Source of the DNA: Clostridiales bacterium UBA1390
GTDB lineage: Bacteria; Bacillota; Clostridia; Lachnospirales; Bianqueaceae
NCBI GenBank assembly: GCA_002305315.1
Contig: DBQQ01000021.1
Location: forward strand, 1-22,761
Length of the DNA: 22,761 nt
Direction of reading: 5' to 3'
Of the stretch, positions 14,708-22,286 are shown one piece after another. How positions within the stretch are numbered: position 1 is the first letter of the stretch; every line of letters starts with the position of its first letter. The notes under the pieces are model-generated. The model was not told the origin of the DNA. It saw only the letters and a list, made by a program, of their open reading frames with translations, and made no database searches. The position numbers were made by a program, and so were the translations under genes.

Positions 14708-16003
14708 TTAGGACTGAAGATATGCCTTGACCATGTTTTGATACTGTTTCGACGTCCGTACTCGCAAGTACGTTCCCTCTTCCCGATACTCCTCCTCCAG
14801 CACCTTTCCATTCTGGCGCAACAGGCTGACGAAGCGGCCCTCTGTATACGGAATGCACACCGAATACTCTACCTCTCTTTCATCGAGAATATGATCCAAC
14901 GCCGAAAGCACGCGATGCCAATCCTCTTCCCGGAAGGCGGATACCTTAAGCTGCTGATATCCTTTCTGTGGGAAAATCACCACGCGCTGCATCTCCTGCA
15001 GCTGATCCTGTTTATTCATGAGCTGCAGGACGGGTTTATCTCCTGCCCCCAAGTCCTCCATGGCATCCATGGTCACTTTCATCTCCATACTCGCCTTTTC
15101 ATCCGACGCATCTACTACATGCAGAAGGATGTCCGCGTAACGCACTTCTTCCAACGTAGCCCGAAACGCATCGACCAGATGATGGGGCAGTTTATGAATG
15201 AAGCCAACTGTATCCGAAAATAATACCTCTCGTCCACTGGGAAGGGTCGCCTTCCGCGTCGTCGTCTCCAAAGTCGCGAAAAGCTTATCTTCTTCCAAAA
15301 CTCCGGAATTCGTCAGTCGATTAAACCAGGTCGACTTCCCTGCATTCGTATAGCCCACCAGGGCGATCACTGGAATCTGGTTCTTTACCCGGCGGCTTCT
15401 AGCCACTTCCCGCTGACTCTCCAACTCCTTTAGCTGACGTTTCAGCACATCAATCCGCTGCCGGATATACCGTCTATCCAGTTCCAGCTTGGTTTCACCC
15501 GCACCTCGCGAATGATTTCCACCGCCCACGGAGCCACCCTGCCGCGACAATTCTGTGCCAAGTCCCGCCAATCGAGTCAGTCGGTAATTCAGCTGTGCCA
15601 GCTCCACCTGCGTCTGTCCTTCCTTCGTAGACGCACGCTGCGAGAAGATATCCAGTATGAGAAGGGTACGGTCTATCACCTTCGTCCCCAGCGCCTCCGA
15701 TAAGTTGCGAAGCTGCGCAGGAGAGAGTTCGTCGTCCGTGATCACACCGCTGGCACCGCACATCTCCAGCATTGCCTTCACTTCCTGAATCTTTCCGCTT
15801 CCCAGATATGTTTTAGGATGCGGGGATTCCCGTTTCTGAATGACACGTCCTGCTTCCTCTCCTCCCGCCGTCCAGAGGAGATCCGAAAGCTCATCCAGTG
15901 ATTGTTCTGCGTCGATTTCTCCTCCGTCCTCCTCTACCGCTGCCAGAATATACTTCTCCATCTCTTCCTGCGTTTCATAAAGTCCCTTCTTTTTTTCTTC
16001 CAT
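14708..16003 (-). CDS. hflX: Ribosome-associated GTPase HflX
   Basis: HflX binds 50S subunits and rescues or splits stalled ribosomes, often under heat stress. I choose the ATG at 16003 (M-E-E-K-K-K-G, 431 aa). AAGGAG lies 9 bases before it, while the in-frame ATGs at 16012 and 16024 lack a suitable site. The N-terminal domain includes G-S-G-K-I-Q-E. The GTPase domain has G1 G-Y-T-N-A-G-K-S-T, G3 D-T-V-G-F and G4 N-K-Q-D. The usual G-G-I-G-T-R-G-P-G-E-T-K segment reads G-S-V-G-G-G-N-H-S-R-G-A-G-E-T-K, a few residues longer. No promoter is visible directly upstream, so expression probably depends on read-through from the GH18 gene past a hairpin. Confidence 0.95.
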   Translation of the reverse strand: MEEKKKGLYETQEEMEKYILAAVEEDGGEIDAEQSLDELSDLLWTAGGEEAGRVIQKRESPHPKTYLGSGKIQEVKAMLEMCGASGVITDDELSPAQLRNLSEALGTKVIDRTLLILDIFSQRASTKEGQTQVELAQLNYRLTRLAGLGTELSRQGGSVGGGNHSRGAGETKLELDRRYIRQRIDVLKRQLKELESQREVARSRRVKNQIPVIALVGYTNAGKSTWFNRLTNSGVLEEDKLFATLETTTRKATLPSGREVLFSDTVGFIHKLPHHLVDAFRATLEEVRYADILLHVVDASDEKASMEMKVTMDAMEDLGAGDKPVLQLMNKQDQLQEMQRVVIFPQKGYQQLKVSAFREEDWHRVLSALDHILDEREVEYSVCIPYTEGRFVSLLRQNGKVLEEEYREEGTYLRVRTSKQYQNMVKAYLQS

Positions 16004-16025
16004 ATCTCTCATCTCCTTATGCATA

Positions 16026-16051
16026 AGACCGGGCCCCTAAGGACCCGGTCT
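16026..16051 (-). terminator. Hairpin between the GH18 gene and hflX (weak terminator or attenuator)
   Basis: On the minus strand, AGACCGGGTCC pairs with GGGCCCGGTCT over 11 bp with one G-U pair around the loop TTAG, four bases after the GH18 stop codon. Only TTAT follows, not a proper T-run, so termination is probably partial. It could set the ratio between the GH18 protein and the downstream hflX operon, or protect the 3' end. Confidence 0.6.
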
Positions 16052-16055
16052 GTAA

Positions 16056-17963
16056 TTACTGTCCACCATCAAGATAGCTGGCCACCGCATCCAGAATCTC
16101 CGTCGTTTCCCACCCTTTATACCACATGGCTACGCCGCCCAGGTTCTGTTCTGCTGCCAAATCGATCCGCATCTGCATGGAACGCACATCTTCCAGCCAT
16201 ACCTGAACCCGGCTTCCATCACTATATACCGTCTCAGCGTAATACTGTCCCGTGCTATCGTCCCACTGGGGCTCCACCCCCCAGTTCTCAGTCACCGTAT
16301 CCCAGGCTTGCTGCATGGGCACAGTATCGGTACGATCCGTCATCACCTCTCCGCTGCTGTCTAAAATCCAAAAACGAGTATAGAGCGGCATACACAGTAC
16401 CAACTTGCTCGCATCGATTCCTTCTGTCAAAGAATTCTTCACGCCATTTAAAACCCAGGGATACGAGGCGACACTGCCTGCTGTCGTATCTCCTGCATAA
16501 TGCTCATCATAAGCCATCAGGCACACATAGTCGCAGACTCGTCCCATGGTTTCCCGATCGTAGAAAGCTGTCCACTCTGAAGGAACCCCCAGATCCACAG
16601 TCAGCATGCAGCCCGCTGGACGCAGCACCGCTGAAAGTTCCCGCATAAACTGCACAAAGTAAGGTCCAACCCGATCTTCCAGGTCCTCCAAGTCCACATT
16701 CAAGCCGTCAAAACCATATTCCTGGTACCACTGCAACATCTGCTGCACCAGCGCCTGCCGCGTCTCCGTATTGGAAAGCAGCTCATACAGTTTTTCATCA
16801 ATATCCTCAAACGTATTGTCCACATTTTCCAATGTGACCCAAACCTTATATCCCTGCTGATGTGCCCAATCGATATATTCCTGATTGATGGAATTCTGAA
16901 TCATGGGATTGCCCTCATCATCCTCCCATACATGCAGCCAGATTGGCGCTAAAACAGTCAGCGCATCTTCCGCGCCCGCATAGCTTTCCACAACCGAATC
17001 ATCGAAGTACCCATTTCCCGTGGAATAATAATCCCAGATGACCGAGATTCGGCTATCTAACCGCAGCTCCTCCGGCATCTCATAGCTGTCCAACACTATC
17101 GTCGTCTCTTCTTGGTACTGTACTTCTCCCACGGCATCTTTCGCAACATACCCCAGTATGCCGCTCTCATCTGCCACCTGGTAATAATTTCCGTCTTCGC
17201 CATACACATATAAAGTCTCTCCGGCCGCCAGTTCTCGATACACCTGATAACCATCATCCATCCCGAAAACTGTCAGAAGCGGGGCTCCCTCCTCTGGATA
17301 TGCCTTCAAATATACTGTATACCCTGGATCCTGTACTGTTACATAACGAGTCATCTCTTCCTGCAGGATCAAATCCTGCGTTTCCAAAGAAAACCGGAAC
17401 TCGACTCCGTAAAGATCCGTTACCTGATCGGCTAAAATATAAGCTGTTCCCTCTGGCAGCACTTCTTCTGCCGTCTCTTCCGAGGATTCCTCTGAAGAAG
17501 ATTCACTCACAGGCACTAACACACTCTCGCTATCCTCTGAACTCTCTTCTGATACAGGATTTTCTACAAACAGGAAGGTCGCACTGCCTCCCATATTGCC
17601 GCTCCCCGCCAAATCATAACTCTGTCCAATGGTACAGTTCAAGATCTGCGTAGAATTGGTATAGATGACCATATTCGATGCCTGATCTAAAAAGAAACGG
17701 TCGCCGGCATAATGCGTATTCACATAATCTAAAGACACATAAAGCTTTCCACTAAACACCTTAAAGTCTTCACTATCCGTAGAATACCCTTCGGAAGACA
17801 GAACAATTACATCCTCCGCATCCTCAGTTTCCGGAAGAACATGATCCGTCGTCACAAACACCATATCTACAATGCCTCGAATCTCATTGATGCCGAATAT
17901 CAGAATAAAGATAAACAGCACTGCAATGATCCCTCCGGCAATCCATACATTCTTTTTATCCAT
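16056..17963 (-). CDS. Membrane-anchored GH18 family glycosidase with SH3-like domain
   Basis: The 635-aa protein probably cleaves cell-wall glycans outside the membrane. Residues 6-27 form an uncleaved-looking membrane anchor. Residues of about 55-120 and 170-210 resemble copper-amine-oxidase N-terminal stalk domains, joined by a Ser/Glu-rich linker near 137-170. A bacterial SH3-like domain follows near 225-285 (E-T-L-Y-V-Y-G-E-D-G-N-Y-Y). The GH18 barrel spans about 310-630. Its catalytic motif reads D-G-L-N-V-D-L-E near 417-424: one of the usual Asp residues is Asn, but the catalytic Glu remains. M-A-Y-D-E-H and M-W-Y-K-G-W match other GH18 strands. Relatives include spore cortex-lytic YaaH/SleL types, and the CwlD-like gene downstream supports a spore or cell-wall role. 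The ATG has AGGAG 6 bases upstream. Confidence 0.88.
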   Translation of the reverse strand: MDKKNVWIAGGIIAVLFIFILIFGINEIRGIVDMVFVTTDHVLPETEDAEDVIVLSSEGYSTDSEDFKVFSGKLYVSLDYVNTHYAGDRFFLDQASNMVIYTNSTQILNCTIGQSYDLAGSGNMGGSATFLFVENPVSEESSEDSESVLVPVSESSSEESSEETAEEVLPEGTAYILADQVTDLYGVEFRFSLETQDLILQEEMTRYVTVQDPGYTVYLKAYPEEGAPLLTVFGMDDGYQVYRELAAGETLYVYGEDGNYYQVADESGILGYVAKDAVGEVQYQEETTIVLDSYEMPEELRLDSRISVIWDYYSTGNGYFDDSVVESYAGAEDALTVLAPIWLHVWEDDEGNPMIQNSINQEYIDWAHQQGYKVWVTLENVDNTFEDIDEKLYELLSNTETRQALVQQMLQWYQEYGFDGLNVDLEDLEDRVGPYFVQFMRELSAVLRPAGCMLTVDLGVPSEWTAFYDRETMGRVCDYVCLMAYDEHYAGDTTAGSVASYPWVLNGVKNSLTEGIDASKLVLCMPLYTRFWILDSSGEVMTDRTDTVPMQQAWDTVTENWGVEPQWDDSTGQYYAETVYSDGSRVQVWLEDVRSMQMRIDLAAEQNLGGVAMWYKGWETTEILDAVASYLDGGQ

Positions 17964-18027
17964 GTCTATCTCCTAGCTTGCCTTCATCTCATAAGACGAT
18001 TTTCTCTAAATGGGTCATAACAGATTT

Positions 18028-18056
18028 ATTCTACCCTATAATTCATTATCTGTCAA
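18028..18056 (-). promoter_or_regulatory. SigA promoter of the GH18-hflX-cwlD-like-tsaC operon
   Basis: On the minus strand, a perfect TTGACA (18051-18056) and TAGAAT (18028-18033, one mismatch) are separated by 17 bases. The predicted leader is about 55-60 bases. This is the only convincing promoter seen for the six genes that follow. Nothing resembling a sporulation sigma-factor site stands out. Confidence 0.85.
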
Positions 18057-18086
18057 GAAAAGGATCTTCATCCGTGTAAAATCCTT

Positions 18087-18130
18087 CGGAAACGAGAAGG
18101 GTCAGGAATCCTCCTGACCCTTTGTTTCCG
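18087..18130 (-). terminator. Terminator hairpin after the CBS-domain gene
   Basis: The inner stem AAGGGTCAGG/CCTGACCCTT (18097-18106 with 18113-18122) is perfect over 10 bp. An outer stem CGGAAAC/GTTTCCG (18087-18093 with 18124-18130) extends it past a small internal loop. It overlaps the TGA stop at 18102-18104. The following T-run is weak, so termination strength is uncertain. Confidence 0.65.
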
Positions 18131-19457
18131 CTTCTTTCACCGTCGGATTGAATCTCCGCACTCGGGCCCACTCGATCCGATGTGCCTGGATCGTTTCTAT
18201 ATATATCTGCAAACCTGCCACAGTATATGGGCCGAGATTGGCTCCATCATCCGGAATGCCGCCCAACGCATCAAAAATCATGCCGCCCAGTGTATCGTAA
18301 TCTTCATCTGGCAGTTCGATCTCCAGTGCCTTCTCCACATCCTCCAGCGGAGTAGTTCCTTGGATCCTCCAGGTTTCCTTATCTACGTGAATAATGTTAG
18401 GTTCTACCTTCTCGTTTTCACTCCAGCCGTCTCCGATTTCACCGACTAGCTTTTCCAACAGATCGTGAATCGTTAAAATTCCGCTCACTCCGCCATACTC
18501 GTCAATCACAATCGCAAAATGATGATGTGACTTCTGCATATCTCGAAGCAGCGTATCGATCTTCACCGATTCCGGCACGTAATAAGGTTCCCGCAAATAC
18601 GGGCGAATTTCCTCTACCTTTCTTATACCACGCCGCAATGCGATGTAAAAATCCTTCACAAATAGTGTCCCCACCACATCATCCACGTCCTTGCCGCATA
18701 CCGGCAATCGAGTATGACTCGCCTGTTCTATCTGTTCCAGCCAATCTTCTATGGAATCATCCATCCAAAGCACCTGCATATCCGTACGATGCGTCATGGC
18801 GTCTTCCGCAGTCTTGTTTTCTAGTTCCAGCACATTGTTGATGACTGTACGCTCCTGCTGATCAATCGAACCATTTTCTGAACCCAGATCCACCATCGCC
18901 CGAATCTCGTCTTCCGTTACGTCTTCTGCCTTTTCCACATCCTGGATGTCGCAGAGCTTGAGGATCCCATCCGCTGCCGCAGAAAGCACGAAGGAGAATG
19001 GACGAAAGATCCATTGCAGCAGATTGGTAATAACCGCCGTCAATCTCAAAAAACGCCATTCTTTGTGCATCGCCCAGCGTCTTACTAGCAACCACCCGAT
19101 CCATCCATACGCCAGCACCAGAATACACAGCAAAATAAGCAGACTCAAGAAATGGGCTATTCCCGGTAACATACCGCCATCCATCATTCCCTGAGACAGC
19201 TGCGGTCCCACGTAAAATGAGAGCAACAATGCGCCCAGGGATAGGCTTGCTACCTGTCCCAGACGCAGTGCGTGCAGCGTTATATGATAATGATTCCACC
19301 ATCTTCCGACAATTCGAGCGATCATGCCTCGCTTTTCTTTTTCCTGCTCCAGTTCTGTCTTATCTACCGCTCCCAATGCGGCTTCCGTGCCGGCCATCAG
19401 CGCAAAGATCAGTACCAGCACAAATTGTACCCCTATTTGTGAGGGTAATTGGTCCAA
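18102..19457 (-). CDS. CorC/HlyC-family membrane protein with DUF21 and CBS domains
   Basis: Proteins of this family are integral membrane proteins linked to magnesium or cobalt export, or to metal tolerance. The 451-aa sequence has hydrophobic helices at about 8-30, 65-85, 95-125 and 135-165 (a DUF21/CNNM-like part). A pair of CBS domains spans about 205-330 (M-T-H-R-T-D-M, then D-E-Y-G-G-V-S-G-I-L-T-I-H-D-L-L-E). The C-terminal CorC_HlyC domain includes D-Y-D-T-L-G-G-M-I. The only possible start between the upstream in-frame stop and the conserved region is TTG at 19455-19457. GAGAGG lies about 11 bases before it, a little far, so translation may depend on coupling to plsC, which ends 19 bases upstream. 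I infer a magnesium role from the family only. Confidence 0.9.
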   Translation of the reverse strand: MDQLPSQIGVQFVLVLIFALMAGTEAALGAVDKTELEQEKEKRGMIARIVGRWWNHYHITLHALRLGQVASLSLGALLLSFYVGPQLSQGMMDGGMLPGIAHFLSLLILLCILVLAYGWIGWLLVRRWAMHKEWRFLRLTAVITNLLQWIFRPFSFVLSAAADGILKLCDIQDVEKAEDVTEDEIRAMVDLGSENGSIDQQERTVINNVLELENKTAEDAMTHRTDMQVLWMDDSIEDWLEQIEQASHTRLPVCGKDVDDVVGTLFVKDFYIALRRGIRKVEEIRPYLREPYYVPESVKIDTLLRDMQKSHHHFAIVIDEYGGVSGILTIHDLLEKLVGEIGDGWSENEKVEPNIIHVDKETWRIQGTTPLEDVEKALEIELPDEDYDTLGGMIFDALGGIPDDGANLGPYTVAGLQIYIETIQAHRIEWARVRRFNPTVKEAETKGQEDS

Positions 19458-19476
19458 CCTATATTCATCCTCTCTT

Positions 19477-20193
19477 TTACTTGATTATATCCTTCTGTTG
19501 AAAAATCAGCTCTTCCATATGTCCGGAAAACTCCCGCTGTTCTGCCTTACTCATCTGTGCAGTATCCACGGGTTTTCCAAAATACACATGTACCTCCGCC
19601 GGCTTCACTCGCAATCCCTTATTGCCCTCAAAAATCTTATAGGCCCCGTCGATACAAACCGGCACAACTGGCACCTTCGCAAGAAATGCGGGCTTTACAC
19701 TGCCCCTCTTAAACTCGTGTGTAGCTCCTCCTCTGCTGCGGGTTCCCTCTGGAAAAATCACCATATTAAGACCCTGCTGCATTTGTTCTGCAGCTGTCCG
19801 AATCACCCGCACAGACTGTTTGATATCATCCCGGTCAATGAACAGACAGCCCAGGTTCTCCATCCACTGCCGCAGCATAGGAACCTTTCCCAGGGATTCC
19901 TTCGCGACAAATGCAGTTCCCCGGTCCATCACATCCAACAGAATCGGAATATCAAAATAGCTCTGATGATTGGCAACGAAGAACACATTCCGATCTTCCG
20001 GAATATTCTCCAGTCCATGATAAATCACTCGAGCCCCCGTATGGGTCATCAAATTCTTCGCCAGTCTCTGCAGAATCAGCAGACTCTCGTTCCAACGCTG
20101 TGGAAGTGGCAACTGCGCATACTGCTTTGCCTTGCGACAATTGCAGAGTAGATCCCACACGAGATGCAAAATAACATTAATTGCTCTTAACAT
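19477..20193 (-). CDS. plsC: 1-acyl-sn-glycerol-3-phosphate acyltransferase
   Basis: PlsC acylates lysophosphatidic acid to phosphatidic acid at the inner face of the membrane, the second acylation of phospholipid synthesis. The 238-aa protein is of family size. A hydrophobic N-terminus (about residues 4-17) suggests membrane attachment. The catalytic N-H-Q-S-Y-F-D (H76, D81) fits HX4D. The acyl-phosphate binding motif F-P-E-G-T-R-S is at 147-153, and V-P-V-C-I-D-G is the fourth block. The ATG at 20193 has the strong site GAGGAGG. A weak promoter may lie between uvrC and this gene, otherwise it is read with uvrC. It is followed 19 bases later by the CBS-protein gene. Acyl donor preference cannot be read from the sequence. 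Confidence 0.94.
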   Translation of the reverse strand: MLRAINVILHLVWDLLCNCRKAKQYAQLPLPQRWNESLLILQRLAKNLMTHTGARVIYHGLENIPEDRNVFFVANHQSYFDIPILLDVMDRGTAFVAKESLGKVPMLRQWMENLGCLFIDRDDIKQSVRVIRTAAEQMQQGLNMVIFPEGTRSRGGATHEFKRGSVKPAFLAKVPVVPVCIDGAYKIFEGNKGLRVKPAEVHVYFGKPVDTAQMSKAEQREFSGHMEELIFQQKDIIK

Positions 20194-20231
20194 TGCAACC
20201 TCCTCTGTGGATTTTCTCCAATACCCTTCTA

Positions 20232-20260
20232 ATATTACACTATTTGAATCACAAAATCAA
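20232..20260 (-). promoter_or_regulatory. Weak candidate promoter before plsC
   Basis: On the minus strand, TTGATT (20255-20260) and TAATAT (20232-20237) are 17 bases apart, each matching consensus at four of six positions. It overlaps the uvrC stop codon. No terminator is seen in the 63-base gap, so read-through from uvrC is equally possible. Confidence 0.4.
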
Positions 20261-22143
20261 GCTTCCTCTGGATTCTTATGAAAAAATTCATATACGGCTC
20301 TGGCACTTGCCGCTGTCATACCCGCCACCTGTGCCAGTTCCTCCTCTTCTTTGTTCTGAATGGCTTCTACAGAACCAAAGGCGGATATCAACGCCTTTCT
20401 CCTCGCTGGACCAATCCCGGGGATCTGTTCCAAAACCGACTGAATCTGATCTTCTGCTCGCAGCTTTTTATGGTACGTGATCGCAAAACGATGTGCCTCG
20501 TCCTGAATCCGAGTCACCAGATGAAACACCTCATCATGCCCTGCGAGATCCACTTCCTGATCATGATAGTATAATCCTCTGGTTCTGTGCCGATCATCCT
20601 TGACCATCCCCGCGACGGGAATATCCAGTTCAAACTCCCGCAGCACCTCTTCCGCCACATGCACCTGGCCCTTGCCTCCATCCATGAGGATCAGATCCGG
20701 CAGATGCGTGAACTTTCCCAACGCAATGTCCTTTCCCGCCTCCTGTCTTTCCTTCAATTCCTGAAAGGCATGCGAAAAACGTCGACGCAGCACTTCCTGC
20801 ATACTGGCATAATCATTCGCTCCGTATACGGTCTGAATCCGGAACTTACGATAATCATTCTTTAATGGCCTTCCATTCTCAAATACTACCATGGATCCGA
20901 CGGATAGAAACCCATAGGTATTGGATATATCGTAAGCCTCGATGCGACTGGGCGGCATCTCCTCATCCTCGATTCCCAAAAGCCGGACCAGATCCTGCAT
21001 AGCCCCCTGTGTACGCTTTTCCTCCTGACGCATTCTCTCTCCGAACTGATTCAGCGTCAGCTGGGCATTCTTTCTCGCTAGCTCTAACAGATTCCACTTT
21101 TCCCCCCTCTGCGGCATGTGGATATATACTCTATGGCCAGCCTTCTCACTCAGCCATTTCTCCAGCGCCTCCCGGTCTTCCGGCTCCGCCATGACCAGGA
21201 TTTGCCGCGGAATATAGGGAGTTCCCGAATAAAACTGTCCTATGAAAGCGCGAATCAGTTCCGAACCATTCTCTTCCGCCCCCGTCTGCATGAAGAAATG
21301 CTCCCTGCCGATCAGTTTTCCCTTCCGAATAAAGAATGCCTGTACCAGAGCCCGGCCTTCAAAAGCGGCATACGCAATGACGTCCCGATCCTCCTCGGAC
21401 CCCGCATCCTCCATAATCTGCCGATCCATCAACGTCTTAATATTCTGCAGCTGATCCCGTATGACGGCGGCTCTTTCAAAATCCATGTTCTCCGCGGCTT
21501 CTCTCATGTTTTTTTCCAGGTCCTGCTGCACCTCTTTGTATTTTCCCTCCAAAAAGGCCACTGCTTTCTGAACAGCTGCTCCATATTCCTCCTGCGAAAC
21601 TTTTCCTGTACAAGGGCCCATACAACGATGTATATGATAATTCAAACAAGGACGTTCCTTACCGATATCCTTTGGCAAGTTTCTATGACAGCTCCGCAAT
21701 TGAAAGATAGACGTCATAAGCTCCAACGTTTCCCGTACCGCCCCTACATTTGTATATGGCCCAAAATATCGGGCGCCGTCCCGCTTCATCGTCCGCGTGC
21801 TGAAAATCCTAGGATATGCTTCCTGTATCGTCGCTTTAATATACGGATACTGTTTGTCATCCTTTAGCATCGTATTGTAAGGGGGACGGTGCAGCTTAAT
21901 CAGATTATTTTCCAAAACCAGCGCTTCTGTTTCCGTCGATGTAACAATATACTCAAATTCCTGAATGCGACTGATCATCTTGAGAATCTTTGGAGATTTC
22001 CCCCGACTGCTTTGAAAATACTGCCGTACTCTGTTATGCAGATCCACCGCTTTTCCTACATATAAAATCATATCGCCATCCTTCATAATATATACACCCG
22101 GCTGGTGAGGAAGCTTTTTCAGTTCTTCTTTGATATCAAACAT
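20257..22143 (-). CDS. uvrC: Excinuclease ABC subunit C
   Basis: UvrC makes both incisions around a DNA lesion in nucleotide-excision repair after UvrAB have marked it. The 628-aa protein is complete. The GIY-YIG nuclease domain (about 13-90) has G-V-Y-I-M, Y-V-G-K-A and the catalytic Glu in L-E-N-N-L-I. Cysteines at 152, 166, 174 and 178 match the iron-sulfur ligands known in E. coli UvrC. A UVR motif follows (F-E-R-A-A-V-I-R-D-Q-L). The RNase H-like domain has Y-D-I-S-N-T, L-I-L-M-D-G-G-K-G-Q and R-I-Q-D-E-A-H-R-F-A. Two helix-hairpin-helix motifs (I-P-G-I-G-P, V-A-G-M-T) close the protein. The ATG has AAAGGGG upstream. No SOS (LexA) box is visible in the leader. Confidence 0.98.
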   Translation of the reverse strand: MFDIKEELKKLPHQPGVYIMKDGDMILYVGKAVDLHNRVRQYFQSSRGKSPKILKMISRIQEFEYIVTSTETEALVLENNLIKLHRPPYNTMLKDDKQYPYIKATIQEAYPRIFSTRTMKRDGARYFGPYTNVGAVRETLELMTSIFQLRSCHRNLPKDIGKERPCLNYHIHRCMGPCTGKVSQEEYGAAVQKAVAFLEGKYKEVQQDLEKNMREAAENMDFERAAVIRDQLQNIKTLMDRQIMEDAGSEEDRDVIAYAAFEGRALVQAFFIRKGKLIGREHFFMQTGAEENGSELIRAFIGQFYSGTPYIPRQILVMAEPEDREALEKWLSEKAGHRVYIHMPQRGEKWNLLELARKNAQLTLNQFGERMRQEEKRTQGAMQDLVRLLGIEDEEMPPSRIEAYDISNTYGFLSVGSMVVFENGRPLKNDYRKFRIQTVYGANDYASMQEVLRRRFSHAFQELKERQEAGKDIALGKFTHLPDLILMDGGKGQVHVAEEVLREFELDIPVAGMVKDDRHRTRGLYYHDQEVDLAGHDEVFHLVTRIQDEAHRFAITYHKKLRAEDQIQSVLEQIPGIGPARRKALISAFGSVEAIQNKEEEELAQVAGMTAASARAVYEFFHKNPEEA

Positions 22144-22256
22144 GCTCTACCCCTTTCTCGATATCCCCATCATATCCTTCTTCTTCAGTATGATCTCTCA
22201 CAATCGCAACAGCGCGATCCGACTACTCTGTGCGAGGCGGCAATTGTGTCACGTCT

Positions 22257-22286
22257 ATTGTATCACAGATTCTTCATTATACGCAA
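22257..22286 (-). promoter_or_regulatory. Candidate promoter of uvrC (extended -10)
   Basis: On the minus strand, TACAAT (22257-22262) is preceded by TGA, forming an extended -10. TTGCGT (22281-22286) lies 18 bases further up as a weak -35. The leader would be about 105 bases and contains a 5-bp hairpin at 22203-22218. A perfect TATAAT also occurs at 22276-22281, in the remnant edge of the tandem repeat, but lacks a good -35. Confidence 0.5.

Noticed and set aside
14674..14811. 46-residue N-terminal extension of the amidase
   Set aside because: It overlaps the end of hflX, has no signal-peptide character, and a good ribosome binding site precedes the internal ATG at 14673.
22144..22276. LexA/SOS operator upstream of uvrC
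   Set aside because: No GAAC-N4-GTTC or similar palindrome is visible between the promoter candidate and the start codon.
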